NCBI RefSeq assembly: GCF_030409325.1
Contig: NZ_JAUFPR010000003.1
Span: 124,001-188,000 of the forward strand
Source: Mucilaginibacter aquaedulcis
GTDB taxonomy: Bacteria > Bacteroidota > Bacteroidia > Sphingobacteriales > Sphingobacteriaceae
Direction of reading: 5' to 3'
DNA length: 64,000 nucleotides
Position 1 is the first letter of the stretch. Every line of letters begins with the position of its first letter. Under the pieces are notes generated by a model. The model saw nothing but the letters and a program-made list of their open reading frames with translations, did no database searches and had not been told where the DNA came from. Below are positions 46,121 to 55,309 of this stretch, piece by piece. The translations under genes were made by a program, and so were the position numbers.

Positions 46121-47119
46121 TCAATACTCCAGCCACTTCCCTACCCTAACGGCAACTTTATCGCCTGGGTTGTATTTGTCTGCTTCTTCGTTCACTACGC
46201 GCAGCAGGCTGCCGTTTTGCTCCAGTATAAGGTTTTCAAAAAAGCCTTTGAATTGCACTTCCTTTACTGTCCAGTTTTTGGATTGGGTAATAAGTTTTAG
46301 CTTGATCCATTCAGGATAAATTACGGCGTACTCTTTGGTTACTTCCAAACCGCAAAGTTTGGCTTCGGTGGCTGTGAGCACGTTGCAGTTGCTTAATAAC
46401 TGGGCCGTGTACAAATTTTGCGGATATTGATACAGAGCTTTCGGGGTGCCTTCTTCCAATATCTCCCCTTGCTTAAGTACGATCAAGTCATCGGCCATGG
46501 AGAGCACTTCTGCCGGGTCATGTGATACCATTACCACAGTAAGTCCCGTTTCTTTTACTATCAGCCTGATATCGCGTTGCAGCCCCTCTCTGAATGAGGT
46601 ATCCACCTGGTTAAAGGGTTCATCCAACAACAATACCTGCGGACGGGTTATTATTGCTCGTGCAATAGCCACACGCTGCTTTTCGCCACCGCTTAAGTCG
46701 GCCACACGCCTGTCGGCCATGTGGGCCATGTTCAGTTGCTTTAGCACCTGTTCTGTTTTTTGCTGTTTGGCTTTCAGATCGGTTGCCGGAAGCATAGCCG
46801 CCACATTATCCCACACCTTGGCAAAAAGGTTAAGATCATCGGTATGCTGAGTAACCATTTTCATAGCATCATGGCCGGGGATCAGTTTCTCTTCAGGCCC
46901 CCAGATGCGTTCGCCCTTAAACTGTACCTCTCCTTCATCGGGCGAGATCAAGCCGTAAAGTAAGCGCAGTAACGTGCTTTTACCGCTACCGCTTTCGCCA
47001 ATAATAGCTGTTATTTTTCCGGGTTGTATAACCAGATCTGTTTTTTTAACGCCGGAAAGCTGTTTACCCGGAAATATTTTACTTACTGCAATGGCCTGCA
47101 AAAAAGGAGTATCTGACAT
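46121..47119 (-). CDS. ABC transporter ATP-binding protein with TOBE-like C-terminus
   Basis: A 332-residue ATPase: Walker A IGESGSGKSTLLRL, Q-loop near MKMVTQHTDDLN, signature LSGGEKQRVAIARAI, Walker B VLLLDEPF and H-loop VSHDPAE. About 100 C-terminal residues form a TOBE/MOP-like beta domain as in PotA/FbpC/ModC-type import ATPases. No permease or binding protein is adjacent, so the transported substrate is unknown. I chose ATG 47119; the longer frame opens with TTG at 47128. Confidence 0.88.
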   Translation of the reverse strand: MSDTPFLQAIAVSKIFPGKQLSGVKKTDLVIQPGKITAIIGESGSGKSTLLRLLYGLISPDEGEVQFKGERIWGPEEKLIPGHDAMKMVTQHTDDLNLFAKVWDNVAAMLPATDLKAKQQKTEQVLKQLNMAHMADRRVADLSGGEKQRVAIARAIITRPQVLLLDEPFNQVDTSFREGLQRDIRLIVKETGLTVVMVSHDPAEVLSMADDLIVLKQGEILEEGTPKALYQYPQNLYTAQLLSNCNVLTATEAKLCGLEVTKEYAVIYPEWIKLKLITQSKNWTVKEVQFKGFFENLILEQNGSLLRVVNEEADKYNPGDKVAVRVGKWLEY

Positions 47120-47201
47120 GGGTTGCAAAGATACAAAATTCGTAAACCTCCATGAAGTACTCGTAATAAACCAATATAGAACCGATTTGAAGGTTGAAAT
47201 C

Positions 47202-47271
47202 TGTCACACTGAACTTGTCGAGGGTGCAAGCAGAGGCCTACCCACCATGGTTCGACGAGCTCACCATGACA
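47202..47271. repeat. REP-like palindrome (GTCACACTGAACTTGTCGA family)
   Basis: TGTCACACTGAACTTGTCGA faces TTCGACGAGCTCACCATGACA around a 29-bp centre. It lies downstream of the TPR kinase stop and upstream of the ABC ATPase gene. Confidence 0.75.
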
Positions 47272-47310
47272 GCTACACAAAAAGATCTGCCAATTCTAAA
47301 AATTCAAATT

Positions 47311-49629
47311 TCATGAATGATGATTTACCATATCAACCGGGTTGTTTACCAAAATCCGCGGCAGGGCAATGATGAATTCGGTGTATTCAGACTCGGCGGT
47401 ACTAAAATCGATGGTTCCGTTGTGGCCGTTCACTATAATATCATAGCTAAGCGATAAGCCTAAACCCGTCCCTTCACCCGATGGCTTGGTTGTAAAAAAC
47501 GGTTGCATGATCTTGTCCTGAATATCGGCGGGTATACCATTGCCGTTATCTTTGATCCTTATGATAGCATAGGCACCCTCATTTTCGGTCTTGATCTCCA
47601 CCTTAGGAGTATAGTTATTAGGATTATTTTTTAGCTTTTGGCTCACCGAATAAAAGGCATTGTTAAATAAATTGAGCAATACACGACCAATATCCTGTTG
47701 TATGCCATCCACGATCACCTTTTCGCCGGTAAAGTTGGTTACGATCTCCGATGCGAAGGCTTGGTCTTTAACCCGCATACCATGGTAGGATAGCCTTAAA
47801 AACTCTTCGGCCAGGGTGTTTATGTTTACAACCTGCCTGTCGCCAACTTGCGTGCGACTATGCTCAAGCATGCCTTTAACAATATTATCGGCCCGCTTGC
47901 CATGGTGCTGAATTTTATTCAGATTTTGTTCCAGGTCGTCGGCTATGGAAATGGCTTCCTCCCTGTTTCCATTTTTCAGTTCTTCTTTTAACTCACCTGC
48001 CAGTTCAGCACTTACCTCGCTAAAGTTATTAACAAAGTTAAGCGGGTTCTGAATCTCATGGGCTATACCAGCAGTAAGCTGCCCCAATGAAGCCATCTTT
48101 TCAGCCTGAACCAATTGCTTCTGAGTGGTTTTAAGTTTGCTCAAGGCACTTTCTATCTCCTTTTTCTGGCTTGTTAGCAAAGCGTTGGCCTTTTGCTTAT
48201 TGCGGTAAGCATTTCTATATATAACTGCTATAACCGAAAATACAATGAGCACAGCTACAAGAATGATTAGCCTGATCTTATTAGCCTCATCCTGCTTCAG
48301 TTTCAGTGCCAGCTGGGCCTGTTGCTTTTTTTCGTACTCATAGTTCATGTTTTGCTCAGTGGCCATGCGTATATTTTTGGTACTCCTGAGCGAATCGATG
48401 ATCTGCGAAGAACGTTTATAAGTCTTAAAAGCACTTCTGTACGAACCTATTTTTTCATACGCTTCGGCCAGGTCACCGTACGATTGCCCTGTTGCGTCAT
48501 CAACAATATCAGTTTCCTTAATAGCTTTAAAAGCTTTGTTTAAATAAAAAATGGCATCGCCGTATGAACCCTGCCTTTTAAGTACATTACCTATACTGGC
48601 ATAAATCTGATATTTGCTGTACGGCTGGTTTGATGAATCGGCAACAGCAATGGATTCCTTTCCCAGCTTTAAGGCCTCAGGTAAAAGGTTTTGATCGGCA
48701 AGGGCAATAATAGCCTTTGATAAGCTTGCTGCAGTTATCCCTAAGTCGCCGGTTTGCCTGCCTATTGCAGCCGCGTTCATGGCATAATGATATGACAGAT
48801 CATATTTTTTTAACGAAGAATAAGTGGCCGATAAATTAGAGTAAGCATACAACTCTACATTTTTTATACCGGCCCTTTTTGCAAGCCTTACCGCCTTTTT
48901 TAATGATTGTTCGGCCCTGATGTTATCATCCATCAAATTATAGGTTAAACCCATATTGAGCCAGATGTAGCTTTGCGAATTGATGTCATTGATGCTCTCA
49001 AAAAAATTAAGCGCCTTTTGAAAGTATGTGAGTGATTCGGTGTAGTTAGATTGCCGCTGATAGGAAATAGCAATATTTTGATAAGCCTTATTAAGCAACT
49101 GATTGTCCTTAATTTCGCCGGCGGCTGCAATGGCCTTTTTATAAAAAAAGATCGACTTATCGTTTTTGCTTTGCATGCCATTCATCATGCCATAGCCCGA
49201 ATATATTTTGGCCAGCCCGGCTTTATCATCTAACCGGGTATATATTTCTTCGCCCAGTACCAGGTTTTTCTGGGCCGAGGCATAATCGCCCTTGAAGGAT
49301 AATATGGTGCCCATTAAGCGCCGGGCGTTGGCCTCACCTAAGGGGTATTTTGCCCTCACCGCTTCGGCAATAGTGTTGCTGCCATTCTCCGCGGCCGAGT
49401 CAAGGTTCACCTCTATCAATGCGGCGGTTTTATCATTTAAACGGTTAATTCTGGCTGTATCTGATTTGGTTTTCCTGATCAGCATGTTCAGGCTATCGAC
49501 AGATACCTGGGCATTTACAAGGGAGGGAGTAATGCAGCAAAGAGAGATGATCACTAAATACCGGTAGCACAAAGCAATCATTTTTAAAACATAAGAAAAT
49601 GAAACCGGACGAGTTATATTTTCCCTCAT
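47311..49629 (-). CDS. TPR-containing sensor histidine kinase
   Basis: A 772-residue kinase exported at the N-terminus: signal/anchor helix about 15-40, five to seven tetratricopeptide repeats (about 85-400) in the periplasm, a transmembrane helix (about 452-472), a coiled coil, then HisKA with His in GIAHEIQNPLNFVNNFSEV and HATPase_c (LNLFNNAFYSV, DNGNGIP, TTKPSGEGTGLGLSLSYDI). No receiver domain and no regulator gene is adjacent, so it is an orphan kinase. The TPR part suggests sensing by protein contact. Confidence 0.92.
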   Translation of the reverse strand: MRENITRPVSFSYVLKMIALCYRYLVIISLCCITPSLVNAQVSVDSLNMLIRKTKSDTARINRLNDKTAALIEVNLDSAAENGSNTIAEAVRAKYPLGEANARRLMGTILSFKGDYASAQKNLVLGEEIYTRLDDKAGLAKIYSGYGMMNGMQSKNDKSIFFYKKAIAAAGEIKDNQLLNKAYQNIAISYQRQSNYTESLTYFQKALNFFESINDINSQSYIWLNMGLTYNLMDDNIRAEQSLKKAVRLAKRAGIKNVELYAYSNLSATYSSLKKYDLSYHYAMNAAAIGRQTGDLGITAASLSKAIIALADQNLLPEALKLGKESIAVADSSNQPYSKYQIYASIGNVLKRQGSYGDAIFYLNKAFKAIKETDIVDDATGQSYGDLAEAYEKIGSYRSAFKTYKRSSQIIDSLRSTKNIRMATEQNMNYEYEKKQQAQLALKLKQDEANKIRLIILVAVLIVFSVIAVIYRNAYRNKQKANALLTSQKKEIESALSKLKTTQKQLVQAEKMASLGQLTAGIAHEIQNPLNFVNNFSEVSAELAGELKEELKNGNREEAISIADDLEQNLNKIQHHGKRADNIVKGMLEHSRTQVGDRQVVNINTLAEEFLRLSYHGMRVKDQAFASEIVTNFTGEKVIVDGIQQDIGRVLLNLFNNAFYSVSQKLKNNPNNYTPKVEIKTENEGAYAIIRIKDNGNGIPADIQDKIMQPFFTTKPSGEGTGLGLSLSYDIIVNGHNGTIDFSTAESEYTEFIIALPRILVNNPVDMVNHHS

Positions 49630-49848
49630 GTTTGCTGATATTAAGTTTAAAATCAGCAGCTATTCAAATCAGGTACAATACGTGCATAGAGATGTGTAAA
49701 CGTATTTTGAAAAAATGAGGTTTATAATAGCCTGCCGATCGTAAATAATCTTTAATATCTAAAACTACCTGAATAAGTTTTTAATTTAAGGTTTATAGGT
49801 ACACATTTTTTGCACAATTTATTGCACAATTAATTCAAAAACATTGCT

Positions 49849-50658
49849 TTAAAAGCCCAATGTTAAGCCAAAGGAAAAGTTTCTTAAACCAGCCTGCGCG
49901 GGGCTGTTCTCAAACATATCGCTAAAGTAATATTTGGCATAAATGCCCATTAGGCCATAACCCATGCGCACAAAGGCCCCTTTACGAAGTTTAGTAAAAT
50001 GATAATCATCATTAAATTTCTGCTTGCCGTTTTCGTCGCTTATCTGTTTTACCCGGCCATTTAGCAATACCCCTACTTCGGGACCTGCTACCAGCCTGAA
50101 ATAGTTGCCGCTGGCATCTTCGTGGCTACGGTAGTAAAACGATAAAGGGATGCGCAGATAGCTTGACGAGAAGCGGTTTTTACTGTAATGAATATCATCT
50201 TCGGTATAGGTTAACACAGGTGTGTTACGTTGAATGGTAATATCATTACGCAGGCGGATGTGCGTCCAATCGAACCCGCCTGAAACGTATATTTTGAAGG
50301 CTGGGTTAAAGCGGTAACCAAACTGCACCAGATCAAACCCAAAGTTGCTTGTTTTCCATTGGCGATAACTTAAAAACCTGTTATTAGGCGATAAAGTAAA
50401 GCTGCCATGATCTATCAGTGTTGCCAGACCCAGGTCAATCCTGGAAAAAGTTACGCCGAACGAAAATCCAGGTGCTTTGTGTGCATGATAAGCTGTATCA
50501 GGCTCGTTGGATATGGACGGCGCATCGTCACCCATTCCCAGCTTTACCTTAACCTTCTTCTTGTGCACACTATCGGTACGGGCAGAATCGGCAGAGGTTT
50601 GAGCAAAGGCGCTTGCAGCGAAAACACATATGATGATGGTAAAAATCAGTCGCTTCAT
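49849..50658 (-). CDS. Outer-membrane beta-barrel-like protein
   Basis: A 269-residue exported protein (signal cleaved near AFA-QTS). The mature part alternates aromatic and polar residues in many strands (FSFGVTFSRIDLGLATL, FGFDLVQFGYRF, FRLVAGPEVGVLL) and ends in an aromatic Phe (LTLGF), typical of an outer-membrane barrel of the porin-like PorT type. It lies 19 bp after a membrane protein that follows an ECF sigma factor, so the three probably form one stress module. Specific function unknown. Confidence 0.8.
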   Translation of the reverse strand: MKRLIFTIIICVFAASAFAQTSADSARTDSVHKKKVKVKLGMGDDAPSISNEPDTAYHAHKAPGFSFGVTFSRIDLGLATLIDHGSFTLSPNNRFLSYRQWKTSNFGFDLVQFGYRFNPAFKIYVSGGFDWTHIRLRNDITIQRNTPVLTYTEDDIHYSKNRFSSSYLRIPLSFYYRSHEDASGNYFRLVAGPEVGVLLNGRVKQISDENGKQKFNDDYHFTKLRKGAFVRMGYGLMGIYAKYYFSDMFENSPAQAGLRNFSFGLTLGF

Positions 50659-50677
50659 ATAACGGGTAATATATAAT

Positions 50678-51439
50678 TTATTTTTCTTTTTTCACTTTGA
50701 TGATCCCGAGGTTAAGCCCTGTTATGGTGGCATCGTCCTCGTCGGTATTGGAAAACTCAATGAGTTTATCTTCGCGCTTATCAACCGCTGCAATCACCAC
50801 ATTAAACACATCTCCCAGGCTACGTATACGATGCCTTTTAACCTGCCTTTGTTTGGGCTCTGTTAATTGCGCAATTACCTTTTGCTGGTTTTTTCCATTT
50901 ACCAGCAGATTATTAACAGGCAAACTTATTACATCATTAGCTGCGGCCGCCTGTTCTGTTAGGTTATCCTTATAACTTGCTAATGCCAACTCCGGTTCAT
51001 CCGCCTGTCTTTCCAACGCAGCATCATGCTTATCAATACTGTATGCTGCCTTTTTATCCTGCTCCTTAGTTTTTAATATCGCCAGGCTGCTAACAGGTGC
51101 TATAACTGTCTTTGCCACGCTTTTGTTTTGCTGAAGCGATACTACCGGAGTTGGAGCAGCTTTTGCAGACCGTACGTCTTTAACCGGAGTTACATTTTTA
51201 GCGATTTTAACATTTTCAGCAACTTTAACCTTAACCATTTTAGGGATAAACAACAGGCCTGCCGTAACTAACAATAATAAGCCTGCGGCTATACTTAAAT
51301 AAGGTACAATTGATCTTTTCCTATCAGCTGCATTCAGCTTACCGGCAATCTCTCCCCAAACGTGTGCAGATGGCTCTATCTCCAGCTCGTTAAGCGATGA
51401 TTGAAAAAGTTTGTCGAGATCCTTATCCTGCATATCCAT
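50678..51439 (-). CDS. Membrane protein, putative anti-sigma-like partner
   Basis: A 253-residue single-pass protein: short cytoplasmic N-terminus (about 1-45, DKDLDKLFQSSLNELEIEPS ... WGEIAGKL), one helix (YLSIAAGLLLLVTAGLLFI), then a Lys/Ala/Val-rich extracytoplasmic part. The topology and its start inside the end of the sigma gene fit an anti-sigma factor, but no zinc-binding anti-sigma motif is seen. ATG at 51439 or 51433; the TTG at 51463 is less likely. Confidence 0.7.
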   Translation of the reverse strand: MDMQDKDLDKLFQSSLNELEIEPSAHVWGEIAGKLNAADRKRSIVPYLSIAAGLLLLVTAGLLFIPKMVKVKVAENVKIAKNVTPVKDVRSAKAAPTPVVSLQQNKSVAKTVIAPVSSLAILKTKEQDKKAAYSIDKHDAALERQADEPELALASYKDNLTEQAAAANDVISLPVNNLLVNGKNQQKVIAQLTEPKQRQVKRHRIRSLGDVFNVVIAAVDKREDKLIEFSNTDEDDATITGLNLGIIKVKKEK

Positions 51440-51995
51440 AACTTGTACCCTCCATTTTTGCAATTTGTTCTTTTAATATCCCGCGAGCTCTTGACAGCTG
51501 CGATTTTGATGCGCCCTCGCTGATACCTGTCATGGCCGCAATTTCTTTATGTGAGTAACCTTCAAGAGCATATAAATTGAATACGATACGGTAACCCGGG
51601 GCCAGCTGTTGTATCAGGCCCAGCAATACCCGCGCATCAAGGTTTGATATAGCTACCTGGTCAACCGCTGGTTCATGGGCTGCATCATCTGTGTTTACCA
51701 CCTGCAGCATTTTATGATGCTTACGATAGTATTCAATTGAGCTGTGCACCATGATACGCCTTACCCAGCCTTCAAATGACCCTTCGCCTCGATAGTCGGC
51801 TATTTTTTGAAACACTTTGATAAAACCATTCTGCAGCATATCCTCGGCTTCCATTCTGTCAACCGCGTAACGCATGCAAACGCCAAGCATTTTGGCCGCG
51901 AACTGCTTATACAGCAATTCCTGCGCTTTACGTTCGCCTGCCTTGCAGCGATCTATCAATTGTTGAATGGTAAACGTTGGTTCCAAAAACATCAT
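51423..51995 (-). CDS. ECF RNA polymerase sigma factor
   Basis: A 190-residue sigma-70 family factor with region 2 (LLYKQFAAKMLGVCMRYAVD, AEDMLQNGFIKVFQKI) and region 4 (PGYRIVFNLYALEGYSHKEI ... GISEGASKSQLSRAR), lacking regions 1 and 3. It is a typical Bacteroidota ECF factor. It overlaps the next gene, which likely encodes its membrane partner, followed by an outer-membrane protein gene. Regulon and signal unknown. Confidence 0.93.
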   Translation of the reverse strand: MMFLEPTFTIQQLIDRCKAGERKAQELLYKQFAAKMLGVCMRYAVDRMEAEDMLQNGFIKVFQKIADYRGEGSFEGWVRRIMVHSSIEYYRKHHKMLQVVNTDDAAHEPAVDQVAISNLDARVLLGLIQQLAPGYRIVFNLYALEGYSHKEIAAMTGISEGASKSQLSRARGILKEQIAKMEGTSYGYAG

Positions 51996-52131
51996 TTATA
52001 ACAGTAAGATGTTATACCTGTATAAATGGTTGCATAGCAGAGAAAAAATATTTAAGAGGATGTGTTTGGAAGGGCTTACGAGTATGAAAGGATAATATAA
52101 GATTGTGTAATAAAACTGACCGCATAGTCAT

Positions 52132-52219
52132 CGTCATGCCGAATTTATTTCGGCATCCCACGTGCAGATGCTGTCTGACTATTTATCCTAAAAGGTGCTG
52201 AAACAAGTTCAGCATTACG
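52132..52219. repeat. REP-like palindrome (CGTCATGCCGAATTTATTTCGGCAT family), copy 2
   Basis: The same ends as 46026-46109: CGTCATGCCGAATTTATTTCGGCATCCC and CTGAAACAAGTTCAGCATTACG, with different centre sequence. It lies directly after the hemJ stop and may end the heme operon transcript. Confidence 0.8.
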
Positions 52220-52225
52220 TTCTTT

Positions 52226-52759
52226 TTACTTTTTATCCCTGTAACGTTTGTAGATCTTAACAGCTATCATCAAAATAATAGCTAATGAAACCAGGCCAAC
52301 AACGCCGAAAATCCAGTTGAGGGCACTTTTAAGTACCACCAGGAAAACTATGGCGAACAGCAGTATTGTGGCAAGTTCGTTCCAGAGGCGCAGCTGGGTT
52401 GATGTCCATTTGAATACACCATTACGCATCTGTTTTATTTTGCTTTGGCAAATATGATGGTAACCGATAAGCACCACTACAAAAGTAAGTTTAAGGTGCA
52501 TCCAGCCAAAGTGAAGCCAACCGGGTTGTAATACCAGCATGGTGATACCGGCAGCCACTGTAAGCAGCATAGAGGGTACAGTAATGATATACCACAGCTT
52601 TTTCTCCATCACCTCAAATTGCTTTGACAGAATACCGCGGTCAGGCTCGGGTTTGTCCTGTGCTTCAGTATGGTAAATAAACAGGCGCACAATGTAAAAC
52701 AGCCCCGCCATCCAGCAGACTACAAAAATGATATGTATAGCTTTTACGTATTCGTACAT
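52226..52759 (-). CDS. hemJ: Protoporphyrinogen oxidase HemJ
   Basis: A 177-residue polytopic protein with four helices: MYEYVKAIHIIFVVCWMAGL (conserved His), IITVPSMLLTVAAGITML, LKLTFVVVLIGYHH and a last pair after LRLWNELATILLF. This is the HemJ/CopD-like family that oxidises protoporphyrinogen IX to protoporphyrin IX using a b-type heme. I chose ATG 52759; the longer frame opens with GTG inside the upstream repeat. It ends the minus-strand heme cluster. Confidence 0.92.
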   Translation of the reverse strand: MYEYVKAIHIIFVVCWMAGLFYIVRLFIYHTEAQDKPEPDRGILSKQFEVMEKKLWYIITVPSMLLTVAAGITMLVLQPGWLHFGWMHLKLTFVVVLIGYHHICQSKIKQMRNGVFKWTSTQLRLWNELATILLFAIVFLVVLKSALNWIFGVVGLVSLAIILMIAVKIYKRYRDKK

Positions 52760-52777
52760 GCCCCCAGAATTATGCGA

Positions 52778-52861
52778 TGTCATTGCGAGGAACGAAGCAA
52801 CCGCGAACTTTGCAGATCGCTCTGTACTGTTCGCGGTTACCACGCTGCACTCGAAATGACA
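52778..52861. repeat. REP-like palindrome (GTCATTGCGAGG family) between hemE and hemJ
   Basis: TGTCATTGCGAGGAACGAAGCAACCGCGAAC faces GTTCGCGGTTACCACGC ... CGAAATGACA; an 84-bp element of the same length as that at 39527-39610. Confidence 0.85.
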
Positions 52862-52871
52862 TATTTTATTA

Positions 52872-53897
52872 TTAGTTCCTGTACTCTTTGATCACTTCAA
52901 CCGCGTACTTCACGTTATCAAACGGAATGTCGGGCATAATGCCGTGACCAAGGTTAAAAATGAAACCCTGTTCATCCTTCATCCTGTCGAACAGGCGGTA
53001 TATGCGATCTTTAATTACTTTTTTATCGGCATACAAAATATGCGGATCAAGGTTCCCCTGTACGGCAATGCCTGCTGGTAAACGCTTTTTGATGTCGAGC
53101 AGATCAACGTTCCAGTCAATAGAGATCACATCTGGCTGAGCTTCGGCCATCAGCGGAGCAAATACCGAGCTGCCTTTGCAGAAAGAGATCACCGGAATAT
53201 CTTTACGGTTAAGCTTACTGATAATCTGTTGAATATAGTAGTGGCTAAACTCTTTATAATCATCCCAGGCCAGCGCTTGTGCCCAGCTGTCAAAAATCTG
53301 TACAGCATTTACACCTGCTGCAATTTGCATGTTCAGGTAATCGGCTGTAACGGTAGCTATTTTTGATAACAGCTGATGAGCCAGCTCGGGCTCATTATGC
53401 AGCATGAGTTTGGTTAATTTAAAATCTTTGGTGGATCCGCCCTCTACCAGATAACTCATTACGGTAAACGGAGCGCCTGCGAACCCAATTAATGGAATAC
53501 GGCCGTTAAGGCGTTGTTGTATCACTTTAATAGCATCAGCTACATATTGCAGCTTATCTGTTACATCGGTTTGCAGGTTATCAATATCGGCCTGTGTACG
53601 TACGGGATTGGCAAATTTGGGACCCACACCGTTGGTAAAGCTCAGGTCGCCGCCCATAGCCTCTCCGGTAACCAATATGTCCGAAAACAGGATGGCACCG
53701 TCTATCCCCAGCAAATCAACCGGCAACATGGTAACATCAGCAGCCAGTTCAGGGGTTTTGCACATCTCCAGGAAAGAATACTTGTTTTTGATATCCCAGT
53801 ATTCTTTCATAAACCTGCCGGCCTGGCGCATCATCCATACCGGTGGGCGTTCTGTTTTTTCGGAAAAAGCTGCTTTTATTAATAACGAATCTCTCAT
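52872..53897 (-). CDS. hemE: Uroporphyrinogen decarboxylase
   Basis: A 341-residue enzyme converting uroporphyrinogen III to coproporphyrinogen III. It has the family signature RPPVWMMRQAGRFMKEYW, the catalytic Asp region FSDILVTGEAMGGDL, and FNLGHGIMPDIP near the end. I chose ATG 53897; the frame extends to TTG 53915. It follows the TPR gene after a 163-bp spacer with tandem hairpins. Confidence 0.97.
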   Translation of the reverse strand: MRDSLLIKAAFSEKTERPPVWMMRQAGRFMKEYWDIKNKYSFLEMCKTPELAADVTMLPVDLLGIDGAILFSDILVTGEAMGGDLSFTNGVGPKFANPVRTQADIDNLQTDVTDKLQYVADAIKVIQQRLNGRIPLIGFAGAPFTVMSYLVEGGSTKDFKLTKLMLHNEPELAHQLLSKIATVTADYLNMQIAAGVNAVQIFDSWAQALAWDDYKEFSHYYIQQIISKLNRKDIPVISFCKGSSVFAPLMAEAQPDVISIDWNVDLLDIKKRLPAGIAVQGNLDPHILYADKKVIKDRIYRLFDRMKDEQGFIFNLGHGIMPDIPFDNVKYAVEVIKEYRN

Positions 53898-53917
53898 AAT
53901 TTTTAGGAGAGGCAAGA

Positions 53918-54061
53918 AACAAGAGGCAAGATATAAGATTTTTGTCTTACCTCCTGATCCTTATCTCTTGACTCTATTTAATGTCCTTTTATTCTCCTAC
54001 AAAAAATCAAGAAACATAAGTTTTTGTCTTATTTCTTGATTCTTATCTCTTGACTCTATTT
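53918..54061. repeat. Tandem intercistronic hairpins (CAAGAAACAAGAG word) between the TPR gene and hemE
   Basis: Two 41-bp direct copies, 53939-53979 and 54021-54061, 82 bp apart, differ at four positions, all C to T. Each follows a CAAGAAAC(A)A-type left arm that folds back on TCTTG words (for instance AATCAAGAAACATAAG with CTTATTTCTTGATT). The last copy ends in the stop codon of the TPR gene. Confidence 0.8.
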
Positions 54062-54582
54062 TAGTGTTTTTTCAATTCCTGATGAAGGCGGTTGATCACA
54101 TCCTTCATTTTAGCGGTAGTTTTATCCGCGTGTTTTTCGGTTAGTTGTAAATAGGCTTTGGCCTTATCATAATTACCAAACCTGATGTTGATGTTAGCCA
54201 CTGTTACCAATGCCGCCACATGGTCATTTACCGAATGTAATGGATATTGGGCGGCAAGCTCATAGTGCCTTTCGGCTGCTTCAAAATCCTGTTTTTGGAT
54301 ACTGATGCCGCCATAAATATATTCGTAAAATCCGCGCCGCTTTTTACTGAGCCACTGCGGATTGCTGATCTCTTTTAACGAAGCCTCGGCCTTTTCATAA
54401 TTTTTATCATGAAAATATTTGGCTGCTACCACAAGTGTACCCTGCTTAAAGTAATCCCAGATGAGCAGTAATATCATCATGACAGCTACTGCCACCAGCT
54501 CATAAATGCGCAGGTAGAGCAATATTGCCAACGATGCCAGGAACAGAAATGCAATAAATATACGTACCTTATTACTGAACAT
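54061..54582 (-). CDS. Membrane-anchored TPR protein in the heme cluster
   Basis: A 173-residue protein with an N-terminal hydrophobic hairpin of two helices (about 8-48, FIAFLFLASLAILLYLRIYE and AVAVMMILLLIWDYF), then three TPR-like helix pairs (YFHDKNYEKAEASLKEI, QKQDFEAAERHYELAAQYP, RFGNYDKAKAYLQLTEKHA). It starts within the response regulator stop (TAATG), so it is translationally coupled to it. Function unknown; position suggests a scaffold or an effector for the two-component system or the heme enzymes. Confidence 0.85.
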   Translation of the reverse strand: MFSNKVRIFIAFLFLASLAILLYLRIYELVAVAVMMILLLIWDYFKQGTLVVAAKYFHDKNYEKAEASLKEISNPQWLSKKRRGFYEYIYGGISIQKQDFEAAERHYELAAQYPLHSVNDHVAALVTVANINIRFGNYDKAKAYLQLTEKHADKTTAKMKDVINRLHQELKKH

Positions 54583-55289
54583 TAATGCTGATTATCGGTA
54601 AACTTATAGCCCACACCGCGGATAGAGTGAAAATAAACCGGGTTTTTAGGATCAGGTTCAAAGTACTTACGGAAGGTTAGGATAAAGTTATCAATAGTAC
54701 GGGTTGAAGGATACACATCGTAGTTCCAAACCGTTTCCAGTATCTGCTCGCGCGATACGGCATCATTTCTGCGCTCAATAAGTAATTTAAGCAGCATGGT
54801 TTCTTTTTTGGTAAGCGGGGTGATAGAGCCATCGGCATTTACCAGCTCAAAGGAGTTAAAGTGGATAGCTTTATCGCCAATTTTGTAGCTGTTAAATTCT
54901 TTCAGGTCTTCGCCTTTCAGGCTGCGTTTTACCAGATTATTAACCCTTAAAATGAGTTCCTCCAGGTTAAAAGGTTTGGTTAAATAATCATCAGCACCTT
55001 TTTTAAGGCCCGCAATTTTGTCCTCATTGGTGTTTTTAGCAGTTAAAAACATGATAGGCACTTCCGTATTTTCAAGCCTGATAGTTTCGGCCACAACAAA
55101 GCCATCAATCTCAGGCATCATTACGTCAAGTATCACAAGGTTAAAACGCTCTTCCTTAAATAATTGTAAAGCCTTTTTACCATTTTTAGCTGTAGAAACC
55201 TTATAACCCTCCAGCTCGAGGTTAAGTTTGATGGCTTCCAACAAATGTTCTTCGTCTTCAGCTAATAAAATCCTTTTCTTGTTTGGCAT
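54582..55289 (-). CDS. OmpR/PhoB-family response regulator in the heme cluster
   Basis: A 235-residue regulator: receiver domain (ILLAEDEEHLLEA, phospho-Asp in LVILDVMMPEIDGF, FLTAKN, YLTKPFNLEEL) and a C-terminal winged-helix DNA-binding domain (LTKKETMLLKLLIERRNDAV ... RTIDNFILTFRKYFE, IRGVGYKF). It is 20 bp downstream of its histidine kinase gene. It probably controls transcription of local genes, perhaps hem; the sequence does not prove the target. Confidence 0.93.
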   Translation of the reverse strand: MPNKKRILLAEDEEHLLEAIKLNLELEGYKVSTAKNGKKALQLFKEERFNLVILDVMMPEIDGFVVAETIRLENTEVPIMFLTAKNTNEDKIAGLKKGADDYLTKPFNLEELILRVNNLVKRSLKGEDLKEFNSYKIGDKAIHFNSFELVNADGSITPLTKKETMLLKLLIERRNDAVSREQILETVWNYDVYPSTRTIDNFILTFRKYFEPDPKNPVYFHSIRGVGYKFTDNQH

Positions 55290-55309
55290 ATTACTTTTCT
55301 AATTTAGGT

